Positions 45,181-53,500 of a DNA stretch of 53,500 nt are shown here, in pieces. Origin of the DNA: Cristatella mucedo. Taxonomy: Eukaryota > Bryozoa > Phylactolaemata > Cristatellidae. Every line of letters begins with the position of its first letter. Within the stretch, counting starts at the first letter, position 1. The notes beneath the pieces were generated by a model that was not told where the DNA came from, ran no database searches, and worked only from the letters and a program-made list of their open reading frames with translations. The stretch covers positions 1,201,501-1,255,000 of the forward strand of contig WPIO01000090.1 in assembly GCA_009760855.2 (NCBI GenBank). Direction: 5' to 3'. Position numbers and translations under genes: made by a program.

Positions 45181-45274
45181 ACACTGGACACTACCCACAA
45201 CCCAATTCGTCAAAGTGCGGTTTTGGGCATGTGCCCGTGCAGCCCCAAATAGCACAGACGTAGTGCGAGATGGG

Positions 45275-45415
45275 CAAGCGGCTGGTTTGGTCCAGCAGTT
45301 AAGGTGCTCGCACCGACTAAGGTCTGGCTGAGGTCGTGGGCTCGAGCCCCGAGGCATATGTGAAGCACCTGAATAGAGATTAAGTTCTCTTGGGGCGCTA
45401 TACAAATGAATTATA
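45275..45415 (+). mobile_element. SINE1: tRNA-derived head with an L2-like tail
   Basis: Best reference copy. The A-box-like head is ctggtttggtccagcagtta and aggtgctcgc, the B-box-like stretch ggtcgtgggctcgagcccc. It is followed directly by agcacctgaatagagattaa and ctcttggggcgctatacaaa, then an AT-rich end. The tail closely follows the family A LINE tail, the usual sign that the LINE machinery mobilises the SINE. Confidence 0.85.
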
Positions 45416-45419
45416 TATT

Positions 45420-46679
45420 ATAAATGAATTATATATACGCGGAGGATCGAAAGATTATGCATCGTGCTACGGTGTTGCTTGCACACCAATGAGCTTTTTA
45501 GATTAAACAAGTACTTAAGATAGTGAGCGGTTCGTGCATGATAATGGCCAAGAATCGGATATGTCACAATCTAATTTAGATGTCAGCAAAGCCCAATTCA
45601 AGCGATAGTCAGTCGGTTTCGCTTTGGGCTTCGTGAGAGTCAGGCGTATTTTGGGCTTCCAAGACAGCTGCAAGCCATGGCTTGGGCTGTACAGATCTAG
45701 CTCTACGTAGCTATCGCGTGCACACACTGCTTTAAAATATGGATATGAACTTCTGTATTTGGTATGGGCGATTTTTATTGCTGCCTCGCTCTGCTGCACT
45801 CGGAATACCTGCAAGTAGTGCTGCCGCAGCAGCATCGGAGACTCACTAGCAGTGATTCGACGCGTTAACTCCACTGGTATTTGTCACACGTCTGCAAGGA
45901 CTGGCAACGTTACGAGCAAATGTTTTGTTGCTTTGGACTTCCGGTCACAAGCCGCGACAGCATGTTGCGCATCATTTGGTGCCGGATATTTTGACTAATT
46001 ACCGAGAACTCGTATGCAATCGTCGTTTGATAACCTCATTGCTTGTGACTATACTGTTGAGCATTTCACCAGGAACTTGGATATTCTATATGGCTACAGT
46101 ATCGGGCATAACCGATCGCATAGTTGAGTGGCTGAAAGCTAAAGTTGCTGTTTGATCTGCCACATTTGAGATTCGAAACAAGAATCACCCGACGTAATTA
46201 GGCTAATTTTGGAACAGTGTTCAGCCCAAATTGAGCAAATTGCAGATCAGCATCGTGTCGCACTTACACGAGCTCAGAATCAACGCCTTATAGTTTCTTG
46301 TAGTTTCTCGAAGCCGCATCTACACATTCTCGTGATAAGTGTGCGGTTACCCTGGAGACAGAGGTTGATCGATGTTGCCAAATAAGTTAACATTATCTAT
46401 GTTAAGAGATACTCCTCGAAGTAATTCATGAGAGACCAAAACTATGTTGCATATCCGAACGTTGACGCCTGCAGTAGTTGTTTGTGTTTGGTCTTCTTTA
46501 TTATCCCCGCTGACGACGGCCTTAATTCAAGGGCTTCGTCGACTTCCGCATGGTTTCGTCACTAACTGGTAGGTCCCTTTATACTCTTTCTCCTGCCTTC
46601 TTATTATAAATCAGCTTCCAAATCAGCCTAGCTATCATATCCCCAGCTGCTCCGATTCGAGTCTTTTAGTAGCGCCTCT
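45420..46679. other. unassigned stretch with two protein-like open frames
   Basis: Minus 45874-45515 (119 codons, starting MELTRRITASESPML) and plus 45925-46155 (76 codons, containing NRRLITSLLVTILLSISPG) are longer than expected at this base composition and not repetitive. Plus 46170-46386 is also open without a start (SAQIEQIADQHRVALTRAQN). I recognise none of them; an old decayed element is possible. Confidence 0.25.
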
Positions 46680-46790
46680 AACCAACCTCAAATCCTTTGT
46701 AGACCACGCCTTTAATTCGCATGCTCCCAGAGCCAGGAACTCACTTCCGACCGATGTCAGACTGGTGTCTCCCGACTTGAAGGGAGACAC
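46680..46790 (+). mobile_element. L2-type LINE family A, internal fragment
   Basis: Only the C-terminal RT codons are left (cctcaaatcctttgtagacc to cccgacttga); the 3' UTR is missing. Confidence 0.6.
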
Positions 46791-47045
46791 TGGTGAGAGG
46801 GAAACATTGTGGAAAGAGGCCGAAAGCTCTTTTTCTATTTAGCGCGTCCAGTGTCGACGTGGTTGGCTTTAGAAGGAACATTCACAAGCAAGTTGGACAA
46901 GGCGAGCGAGCGAGAAATTCGCATGCTGCACATTTCGATCGATCTGAGCGTGCAAGTGCGAAAATGACATCCGGTAAAAACTGCGATTCCTTCCGATCCA
47001 CGGTAAGATCCATCAGCCCACGTGGTACTCTTACCTCCTGGGTGC

Positions 47046-47225
<180 letters not shown>

Positions 47226-47239
47226 TTATCCTATACCAT

Positions 47240-47332
47240 TGCAACTAATCCTTTGCAGCAAATGTAAAGCGCCTAGAGAGAGATTGAGTTCTCTGAGGGT
47301 GCCTTATCAAGTGTACTGTTATTATTGTTAAC
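47240..47332 (+). mobile_element. L2-type LINE family A tail
   Basis: Tail (gcagcaaatgtaaagcgcct, gttctctgagggtgccttat) directly after the long GA tract. Confidence 0.7.
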
Positions 47333-48281
47333 TAGCGCTACGCGCTGATGGCTGCTACTTTTCTCGACCGACGGCAGTGCATCGTCTGCTTCAGGTGGCC
47401 CTCGCGAGTTCGCGCTTCGCTGGATATTCTGCTGCGCTCTCTCCTTGGCTCTCGGACGCCGGAGTTAAATCTCTCCTCTCTGTTCTCTTCTCCTCTGTCC
47501 TCAATTTAACCATTTTTGAGCCTGAAACATTTGTATAGTAGGTACTAAACCACCGAACGATCCCATGTGCTTGAATACGTTCGGACTGGGGTCTATGAGG
47601 AGTTCGATTCAGTCAAAGTAGATGGTCCTGATAGACCCGCCCAGCTTTAGTGAACAGGCATCGCGTAGTGGTTTCAGCTGTCCGCATAGATTTCAAACAA
47701 ACTTCTACTGGAAGCTTTCTCTTTGCACATTCAAATGGTGAAACGCGAGCTGCGTCGCAGGATCTTTCACGCTCGTAGCCAATACTTGCGTGCATAGTGT
47801 GTGTTGTGACGCTCGCTGTGACACTCTTTCTGTTCAAGGTTGAGTACGTATTGGCGTTTCGTTCCTACATGCTCGTGCGCGCCGGGAGCGACGCATGGAA
47901 AATCCAGATGGGTTTCCCTTCATTCGGCTGCTCTTGCCTTCTCCCCTTTCTCGCTCGGCGAGTCCTATCTGCCCTAGGCCGCGTGAGACGCCGCGCGCGT
48001 TCGTCGAAGGCGCCTCCTCCGGCGCCATGCGAAAGCCCGGTAGGCGCGTGGTGCGCTGCAGAGAAGTTGCTGCGTCGGTGCGCTGCAGCGAAGTTGCTGC
48101 ATCGCGGCGGCGGTGAAGTCCCGCCCTGGCGGCTTGCCACCAGCCAGCGTCGCTTTGCAGCGTGGCTCGCTTTCCTTCCAACAAATTCCGAGTGCGTAGA
48201 ATGGTGCGCCCCTCTTAGGGACAGTAAAACACGCATAAACGAACGGTGTTGTGCTTCAAGTGAGGATCGCCATTTTCGTCC
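47333..48281. other. no gene recognised
   Basis: The 285-codon plus-strand frame from 47797 depends on the minisatellite for its length. Its N-terminus (VVTLAVTLFLFKVEYVLAF) is hydrophobic but unsupported. 47.95-48.15 kb is CpG-rich. Confidence 0.4.
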
Positions 48282-48580
48282 TAATACTACTACTACTACT
48301 ACTGCTACCGGTACGGCTACCGCTACAACCGCTGCCACTCCGCTGCCACCCGCTGCCACTCCGCTGCCACTCCGCTGCCACTCCGCTGCCACGCCGCTGC
48401 CACGCCGCTGGCACGCCGCTGGCACACCGCTGCCACCCGCTGCCACCCCACTGCCACCCTGCTGCCACCCTGCTGCCACTCCGCTGCCACGCCGCCCCCG
48501 CTGGCACACCGCTGCCACCCCGCTGCCACACCGCTACTACCCCGCTACCACACCGCTACTACTACTACTAATAATAATAA
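48282..48580. repeat. 11-bp minisatellite grown inside a TAC trinucleotide repeat
   Basis: (CTA)n at 48282-48303 grades through gctaccggtacggctaccgc into about twenty 11-base units of the form cgctgccactc (about 48329-48530), then back through ccgctactac into (CTA)n/(ATA)n. Since 11 is not a multiple of 3, the array stays open in several frames on both strands, which makes the long open frames here artefacts. Confidence 0.85.
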
Positions 48581-49221
48581 CGCATGGTCGCAGCAATCTG
48601 AGAGCCGAATCTAAGAGGAGACCTGCACTGCAGCCCGTAACCATTAGCATTTAAGGCGCTAGGATCCGAGCTGCGGCGGTCAGGCTAGATTTATGAGGGA
48701 AAGGGGCACTCCCTGCAGTGCCCCCCACGCTCGAATCTCTCATTCCCACGTTACGGGCTCGCCTCGATGGAATCGCGCCTGCTCGGCGGAGACATTAGAA
48801 ACCGGATTATGCTCTTGCTCTCGTGAAGACCGAACAAGCCAAGCAACGGAAGCGATTATGCTTCCGCCGGCCGCTGGCGGCGCCGCCGCACTGCTACACA
48901 GATAAACGACATCGTAAGCCATAAGCAAACTGCCTGTAACTGTACGCTATGTCAATCCGTCTTTCCACGTTTTCTCGCCAATACATTTAGAAGAGCTAAG
49001 AAACTTGTAAGTGCTATGGAAAGATGGATTTCGGAGGTAAGAAACGAGAAAAATATACACGAGAAAACGCACGCGGCGATTCCGAGTTCAAGTCTCTGGG
49101 AGAGCGGAACGCTTTCGGGAATTCCGACTTTCTTTCGCATGTACCGCCAACTGCAAGACTGTGGTAGTCGGAACTATCTATCTTATCCCACTTGCTTGCA
49201 TATTAAGATGAATTCATTTGA

Positions 49222-49330
49222 TGGCCGAGGTCGTGGGCTCGAGCCCATAGCATATGTGAAGCACCTGAATAGAGATTAAGTTCTCTTAGGGCGCTATCAA
49301 TTAATTTGTACAGCGGCCAAAGAGAACTTG
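49222..49330. mobile_element. two SINE1 ends joined tail to tail
   Basis: 49222-49298 carries a plus-strand B box and tail (gaggtcgtgggctcgagccc to ctcttagggcgctat). Immediately after, 49299-49330 is a reversed SINE1 tail (ttaatttgtacagcggccaa, agagaactt), itself followed by a reversed LINE A tail. Confidence 0.65.
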
Positions 49331-49535
49331 ATAATAATAATGATAATAATAATAATACACTTGATAAAGCGCCCTCAGATAACTCAGTCCCTTTCTAGGC
49401 ACTTCATATTTGCTGCGAACGAAGCACGATCGAATGGTTAGCAGTAGCATGCTCCATGAGAACAAGAATAACATGGTTAGGGGTGACATGCACAGGGTCA
49501 GCATGCAAATATGAAAAGTGGCAGCATGCTCTTTG
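49329..49535 (-). mobile_element. L2-type LINE family A, 3' UTR and tail, minus strand
   Basis: ATT repeats followed by the reverse complement of the tail (cttgataaagcgccctcaga) and 3' UTR (gttaggggtgacatgcacag). Confidence 0.75.
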
Positions 49536-49581
49536 TTCGTCCATCTGTCTCTGTCCGTCAGCGATCTGTCTGTCGGTCTCT

Positions 49582-49584
49582 CTT

Positions 49585-49643
<59 letters not shown>
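49582..49643. repeat. (TC)n microsatellite
   Basis: About 31 TC units after gtctctctttgtc. Confidence 0.95.
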
Positions 49644-49646
<3 letters not shown>

Positions 49647-50227
49647 TACCTTAAGACATTTTCGTGCTTAGCGGGAAGTTAGCGTTCGCCCCAACTGGAT
49701 TCGTTCGAGCTTCGGAACGCTTGAGCACGCAATTTAGAGGCGCTGCCTCTAACACGAAGAAGGCGAGCGATATCTTTGCGGGCTATCCGTGCGGTATCGA
49801 TAAGTTGAGTGCCATCTAGTGGCCTGTAATGCTAGCCTACGCTCGGTTTGCCGCCATCGAACGCTTGGAACGTCCGGAAGCTGGGCGGAATCGTCGTCGC
49901 AACTGACTTCGACCTCGCGCGGCTGATCAGCCCCTCGCTACAGCAGGTACGGCGCCGCTGCTGTACAGCCAAAGGAATTTGAGCCTCGGTGGCTATTCCG
50001 TCAAACCTCCTCTGACACCGGGGATTTAAATCTCGTTAGGAGCTATTCTCAGCAACAGCGCTTCTGTAGACGTGACCAATTGCCATGCTCAGCTAGGGCC
50101 AACGAGACTTACCCAGGACGTAAAAACGGAAATACGGCGCTCGCTACAACAAGCCCGCCCACGCGAGGCATTTAACCGCCGCCCACTCTGCTGCGCCGAG
50201 CTGATATCCGCCCAATGTCCATAAGAT
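49644..50227. other. no feature recognised
   Basis: Moderately CpG-rich spacer between a TC tract and a SINE2; no exon or repeat identified. Confidence 0.5.
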
Positions 50228-50400
50228 AAAAATACTAGCTGACTTAACACCCTATTTTGCATTGCGACAGAAGAGCCTTTACGGCTATAACTACCGCTTG
50301 CAGTGGCGACAACGGATTGCCCACCGCAGGATTCGAACCCACGACATTGGTGCCGAGGTCGTAAAAAGCAACCGCCTTACCTAGTTTGCCGTTACGGCCC
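50228..50400 (-). mobile_element. SINE2, minus strand, full length
   Basis: tagctgacttaacaccctat to ttacctagtttgccgttacg, with a clear reversed B box (ggattcgaacccacgaca). Confidence 0.8.
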
Positions 50401-51060
50401 ACCGCATAGAATGTGAAGCAGTCAAGCTAGCGAGCGCAGATCAAATGGCGCGGCCGCCGCATCCGGAAGTTCGCTGACGGCCGCGCGGGGTCGGCCCCCT
50501 GACGAAGCCGAGAGCACGAGCGAGTCATATCAGCCCCAGCGGGTGGCGCGCGCGAGCGCAAGGCGTCGTCCAAGGTGCTTTTGGGGGCTGAGAAACGCCG
50601 AGCAGCCATGAAAACGGTCGCCCGTGCCTGTCGTCCATGGCATTTCCGGAATGAGAATTCCGGAGAGCTTGCTGCCTCGGCGCTCCGTAGCGGGAGCGTC
50701 GCTCGCGCGCCCCGGGTCCGACGCGCGATCGCTCGGCTGCGAAATTATGCCGGATGCCACGCCGCCACAGGCGGAGGCGAAGGAGAGCGTCTGCTGCACG
50801 GGTTTCCTGGCAGTCGCAGCAGCGGCAGCGGCGACCGTCAGTGGCCGCTGCTTGGCGAGCCAATGGCGAGCTGGCGGCTTTGCGGCCCAGAGCGGCGGAA
50901 TCGTCGCCCGCGCTCGTTCGATTCCCCGAGACTCTGCTGCCGAAGCTTACGCACGCACGCGCTCGCGCCTGAACCAGGCGCACGACGGAGAGCCGCCTCC
51001 TGGACAGCGATTCGCGGAACGCGAATCTCAATCAAATGGGAACAGCGGCTTTTCGCGGTG
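50400..51060. other. CpG-rich block
   Basis: GC-rich and CpG-dense with long overlapping frames on both strands (50525-51031 minus, 50624-51265 plus). None resembles a protein. A small CpG island or unmethylated segment is inferred. Confidence 0.4.
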
Positions 51061-51298
51061 CATTAAAATCCAAATCACTGCCGGTTCGCACGCGCGCTCA
51101 AGTAATCATAATTCGTACGCTTGCTGTGCCTGTCGACTGCATGCGTATCATTCGTGCACTTTATCAGCGCACTTGCACATACGTACATGCAGTTCTATGT
51201 GTATGCAGTTATATATTTACGCAATATTTATATGCATATATATGTATATACGTATATACATATAGCGATATGTGTGTACAAGCCGGTACGACCTAGCT

Positions 51299-51300
51299 GC

Positions 51301-51398
<98 letters not shown>
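51299..51398. repeat. (TA)n-(TG)n-(TA)n compound microsatellite
   Basis: Alternating purine-pyrimidine for about 100 bases, of a kind prone to Z-DNA. Confidence 0.95.
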
Positions 51399-51427
51399 TA
51401 CTAATTACTAATACCTTACTAATTGAA

Positions 51428-51554
51428 CCAAGAAAGTCCGCCCGTTCTTCCGTTACTCGGCAAGATGGCAACTAGTACTTCCAGGACTGACGTGTAATAG
51501 TCATGTTATTTGACTGCGACTTAGCTTAGCGAGTCCACAGGCAGTGAGCTCTAG
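51428..51554 (-). repeat. interspersed repeat E, copy 3
   Basis: Reverse of the same element: aaccaagaaagtccgcccgt, cggcaagatggcaactagta and gcgagtccacaggcagtgag. Confidence 0.5.
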
Positions 51555-51589
51555 TTAATAGTCAGACACACACACACACACACCACACA

Positions 51590-51965
51590 CTTGCCGGTGG
51601 TCTGGCTCTCAAGCCGGACCTAGTCATTGACAACGGCACTGATTTAGTAATTGTGGATGCGACGATGCCATTCGACAGCAGCGAGGATGCTCTGATTATG
51701 GCTGCCCGGAACAAGTCCAATAAATGTGGAGCCGTTGCCCGGTCTTTCCTGACCGCTGGCTACCGGTCGGCTGGTAAGGCCCTTCGTAGTCGGCGCTCTC
51801 GGCAACTGGTGGCCAGAGAATGAAGCGTGCCTGGCCGAACTCGGTATACCCGGCACTGCGTCTCCGGCGCCATTATCGGCTCGGAAGCCGCGTGGTTCCT
51901 GTTCCTGAACCGAGAGGCCCAGGTAGCACGCTCGACCCCGGCAGGACAGGGCACAGCCGGCTAAT
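51590..51965 (+). mobile_element. 3' fragment of an R2/NeSL-type non-LTR retrotransposon (endonuclease domain)
   Basis: The frame from 51590 reads LALKPDLVIDNGTDLVIVDA, then TMPFDSS and ARNKSNK. The KPD, twelve residues, then D spacing is the catalytic signature of the restriction-like endonuclease at the C-terminus of R2/NeSL-type elements. After a frameshift near 51780 the next frame reads VVGALGNWWPENEACLAELG, another conserved block of that domain. The stop, frameshift and truncation show a dead copy. A short 3' flank ends in a TA tract near 52006, after which an L2-type LINE begins. A CA tract lies immediately 5'. Confidence 0.75.
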
Positions 51966-52054
51966 GTATAGATACTAGTTGTAAATATTGCTCTCGATAA
52001 TCAATATATATATATATATATATGTATGTATGTGCGCGTAAACATATACATATC

Positions 52055-52862
52055 CACAGTCAAATCTGCCTACTTTAAGCTACATAACATTGCTAAAATT
52101 TGGGCTTGTTTAGATAAGGATACCACGTCCAAGTTGGTCCATGCATTCGTGACATCCCGTCTCGACTTCTGCAACTCACTGATTACTGGCCTACCAGCAC
52201 GTGCGATCAGGCGATTGCAGCTGGTGCAAAACTCTGCAGCTAGGCTTGTCTGTCTGCCGTGAGCGTCGCAGTTGCGACATCACACCACTTCTCGCCGACC
52301 TGCACTGGCTACCAGTCAAGCAACGGATTGACTTCAAGGTTTTGTCTCTCACTATTAGGTCACTTATTTTTTGGCTCCAGCTTATCTCTCAGATCTACTT
52401 TCCCACCAAGCCAGGCACTCGTACCAACCGCTTTTCAGAATCCAACAGTCTGCCAATACCTCGTACAAACCTCAAATCCTTTGGAGACCGTGCATTTAGT
52501 TCGTATGCTCCCAAAGCCTGGAACTCCCTCCCGACTTGCGTCAGAACATCCCCTGACCTAAACACATTAAAAAAGAACTTAAAAACACAATTATTTAGGA
52601 CAACATATAGTGAGTCCCTGTGATTCGTCCTTGATGTGCTTATGCGTGCGGACACTGTGCATGCTGCCACTAACAACATTTGCACGCTGACCCTGTGCAT
52701 GTCACCCCTAACCATGTTATTCATTTTGTTTGTTTATCAAGCATGATATTACTCACCATTCAATTGCATTTCCCTTTGCAGCAAATGTAAGGCGCCTAGA
52801 GAGAGATTGAGTTCTCTGAGGGCGCTTTATCAAGTGCATTATTAACTATTATTATTACTATA
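52055..52862 (+). mobile_element. L2-type LINE family A copy, best preserved C-terminal RT
   Basis: Begins within the RT thumb region ([52 protein letters not shown]) and continues after one shift with [20 protein letters not shown] to a C-terminus reading TLKKNLKTQLF. The 3' UTR ends at the tail gcctagagagagattgagtt...ggcgctttatcaag and ATT repeats. It is the best local reference for the family. Confidence 0.85.
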
Positions 52863-53189
52863 TTAATGTATATGTATCTAGAGAGAGAGAGAGAGAGAGA
52901 GCGTATATGTGGGCCAGCGTATTGCAGTGCAAGTGAATTCTCTCTCGCGCTAGCACGTGCTCGCGCGAGAGTTCGTGACTTTAATAAACAGGCCTGTTGT
53001 AAGGTGTTATCCTGCGTAAGTGCGGTGTAGGCGATCGGAGAGCGCCGGAAGCCAACCCCGCCCCCGCCCCTCCCCCCCGCCGGCGGCGTGACGGACAGCA
53101 CCCGCAGCACGCCTTCTCATCATTCGCGGCCTCCTGAACGCGGCCGCGGTCTGGTCGCCGCCTTGCGTCGCTACAGGTTGAGCGCCCGC

Positions 53190-53245
53190 CGCGGCGTGCA
53201 GCTATAAAGGTTTGCGTTCGCAGACTCGCGTTACCGTCATGCGGT
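53190..53245 (+). promoter_or_regulatory. possible TATA-type core promoter at the edge of a CpG-rich block
   Basis: gcagctataaaggtttgcg stands in CpG-rich sequence with a candidate start region (gcagactcgcg) about 25 bases on. The surrounding block, 53.03-53.5 kb, is GC-rich and contains CCGCCG repeats. The gene, if any, would lie beyond the window. Confidence 0.3.
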
Positions 53246-53500
53246 TGCGAGCTCCTGCGTCACTCTAAGCAGCAACGGCTCGTAAACCAACGGAATCAGC
53301 TTACGCTTATTAGGCTGCTGACGCTATCGAATTAAAACCGAGCTCGCTCTCACGAGCGCCACTGGACGCGTCGCGCGGCAGCCGCCGCCACCGCTGCTGG
53401 CCGCCGCCGCCACCGCCGCTGGCCGCCGCCGCCGCCAAGACTGCGGCCAGCAGCTCGGAGCTCACGCGGAGCTCACCGTAAGGCGCGCCGGTGCCTTCGC

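Noticed and set aside
47797-48654. 285-codon plus-strand frame, the longest in the window
   Set aside because: About a third is the 11-bp minisatellite, which is open in several frames on both strands. The rest has no motif.
50525-51265. 168- and 213-codon frames on opposite strands
   Set aside because: Overlap in CpG-rich sequence without motifs; the plus one runs on into a TA/TG microsatellite region.

Overview
The window is animal nuclear DNA, most likely from an aquatic invertebrate. The evidence is split genes with GT-AG introns, many tRNA-headed SINEs, 5'-truncated L2-type LINEs ending in ATT repeats, very long dinucleotide microsatellites and CpG-rich islands. I cannot place the species. 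Nothing is operon-like or prokaryotic, and almost all long open frames are repeat or GC-rich artefacts. Only a few kilobases of exon can be supported.

Layout. (1) 2.7-13.96 kb, plus strand: the 3' part of a gamma-butyrobetaine dioxygenase-like gene (Fe(II)/2-oxoglutarate oxygenase of the BBOX1/TMLHE family, carnitine synthesis). Five exons were found by joining phase-compatible exons; about 20 codons between exons 2 and 3 were not located and upstream exons lie before the window. Its large third-to-second-exon interval carries a 1.5 kb inverted satellite (8.52-10.05 kb), and its last intron carries a run of perfect hairpins (13.44-13.52 kb). (2) 14-27 kb: repeats (L2-like LINEs, three or more SINE families, TA/CA/GA tracts) and one weak candidate two-exon cysteine-rich peptide on the minus strand (19.14-19.55 kb). 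(3) 27.8-34.3 kb, minus strand: two tandem paralogues, each with an exon 1 coding a signal peptide plus half IGFBP-type domain and an exon 2 coding a follistatin/Kazal-type module. The upstream copy (32.7-34.3 kb) is intact with matching intron phase. The downstream copy (27.8-29.4 kb) has lost key cysteines, has mismatched splice phase and has a LINE remnant directly against its start codon. (4) 34.9-35.4 kb: a frameshifted relic of a widespread uncharacterised repeat-associated protein family. (5) 38-43.3 kb: a long CpG-rich, GC-rich tract with many overlapping open frames and no recognisable protein. (6) 43.4-53.5 kb: more SINEs and LINEs, a (GA)n tract of about 175 bp, an 11-bp minisatellite, two more CpG-rich blocks, and a broken R2/NeSL-type retrotransposon endonuclease domain at 51.6 kb.

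The most unusual items are the inverted satellite inside the dioxygenase gene, the covarying tandem hairpins in its last intron, the decaying IGFBP-Kazal duplicate, and the tail shared between the tRNA-headed SINE and the resident LINE. No new enzymatic or defence system could be demonstrated.
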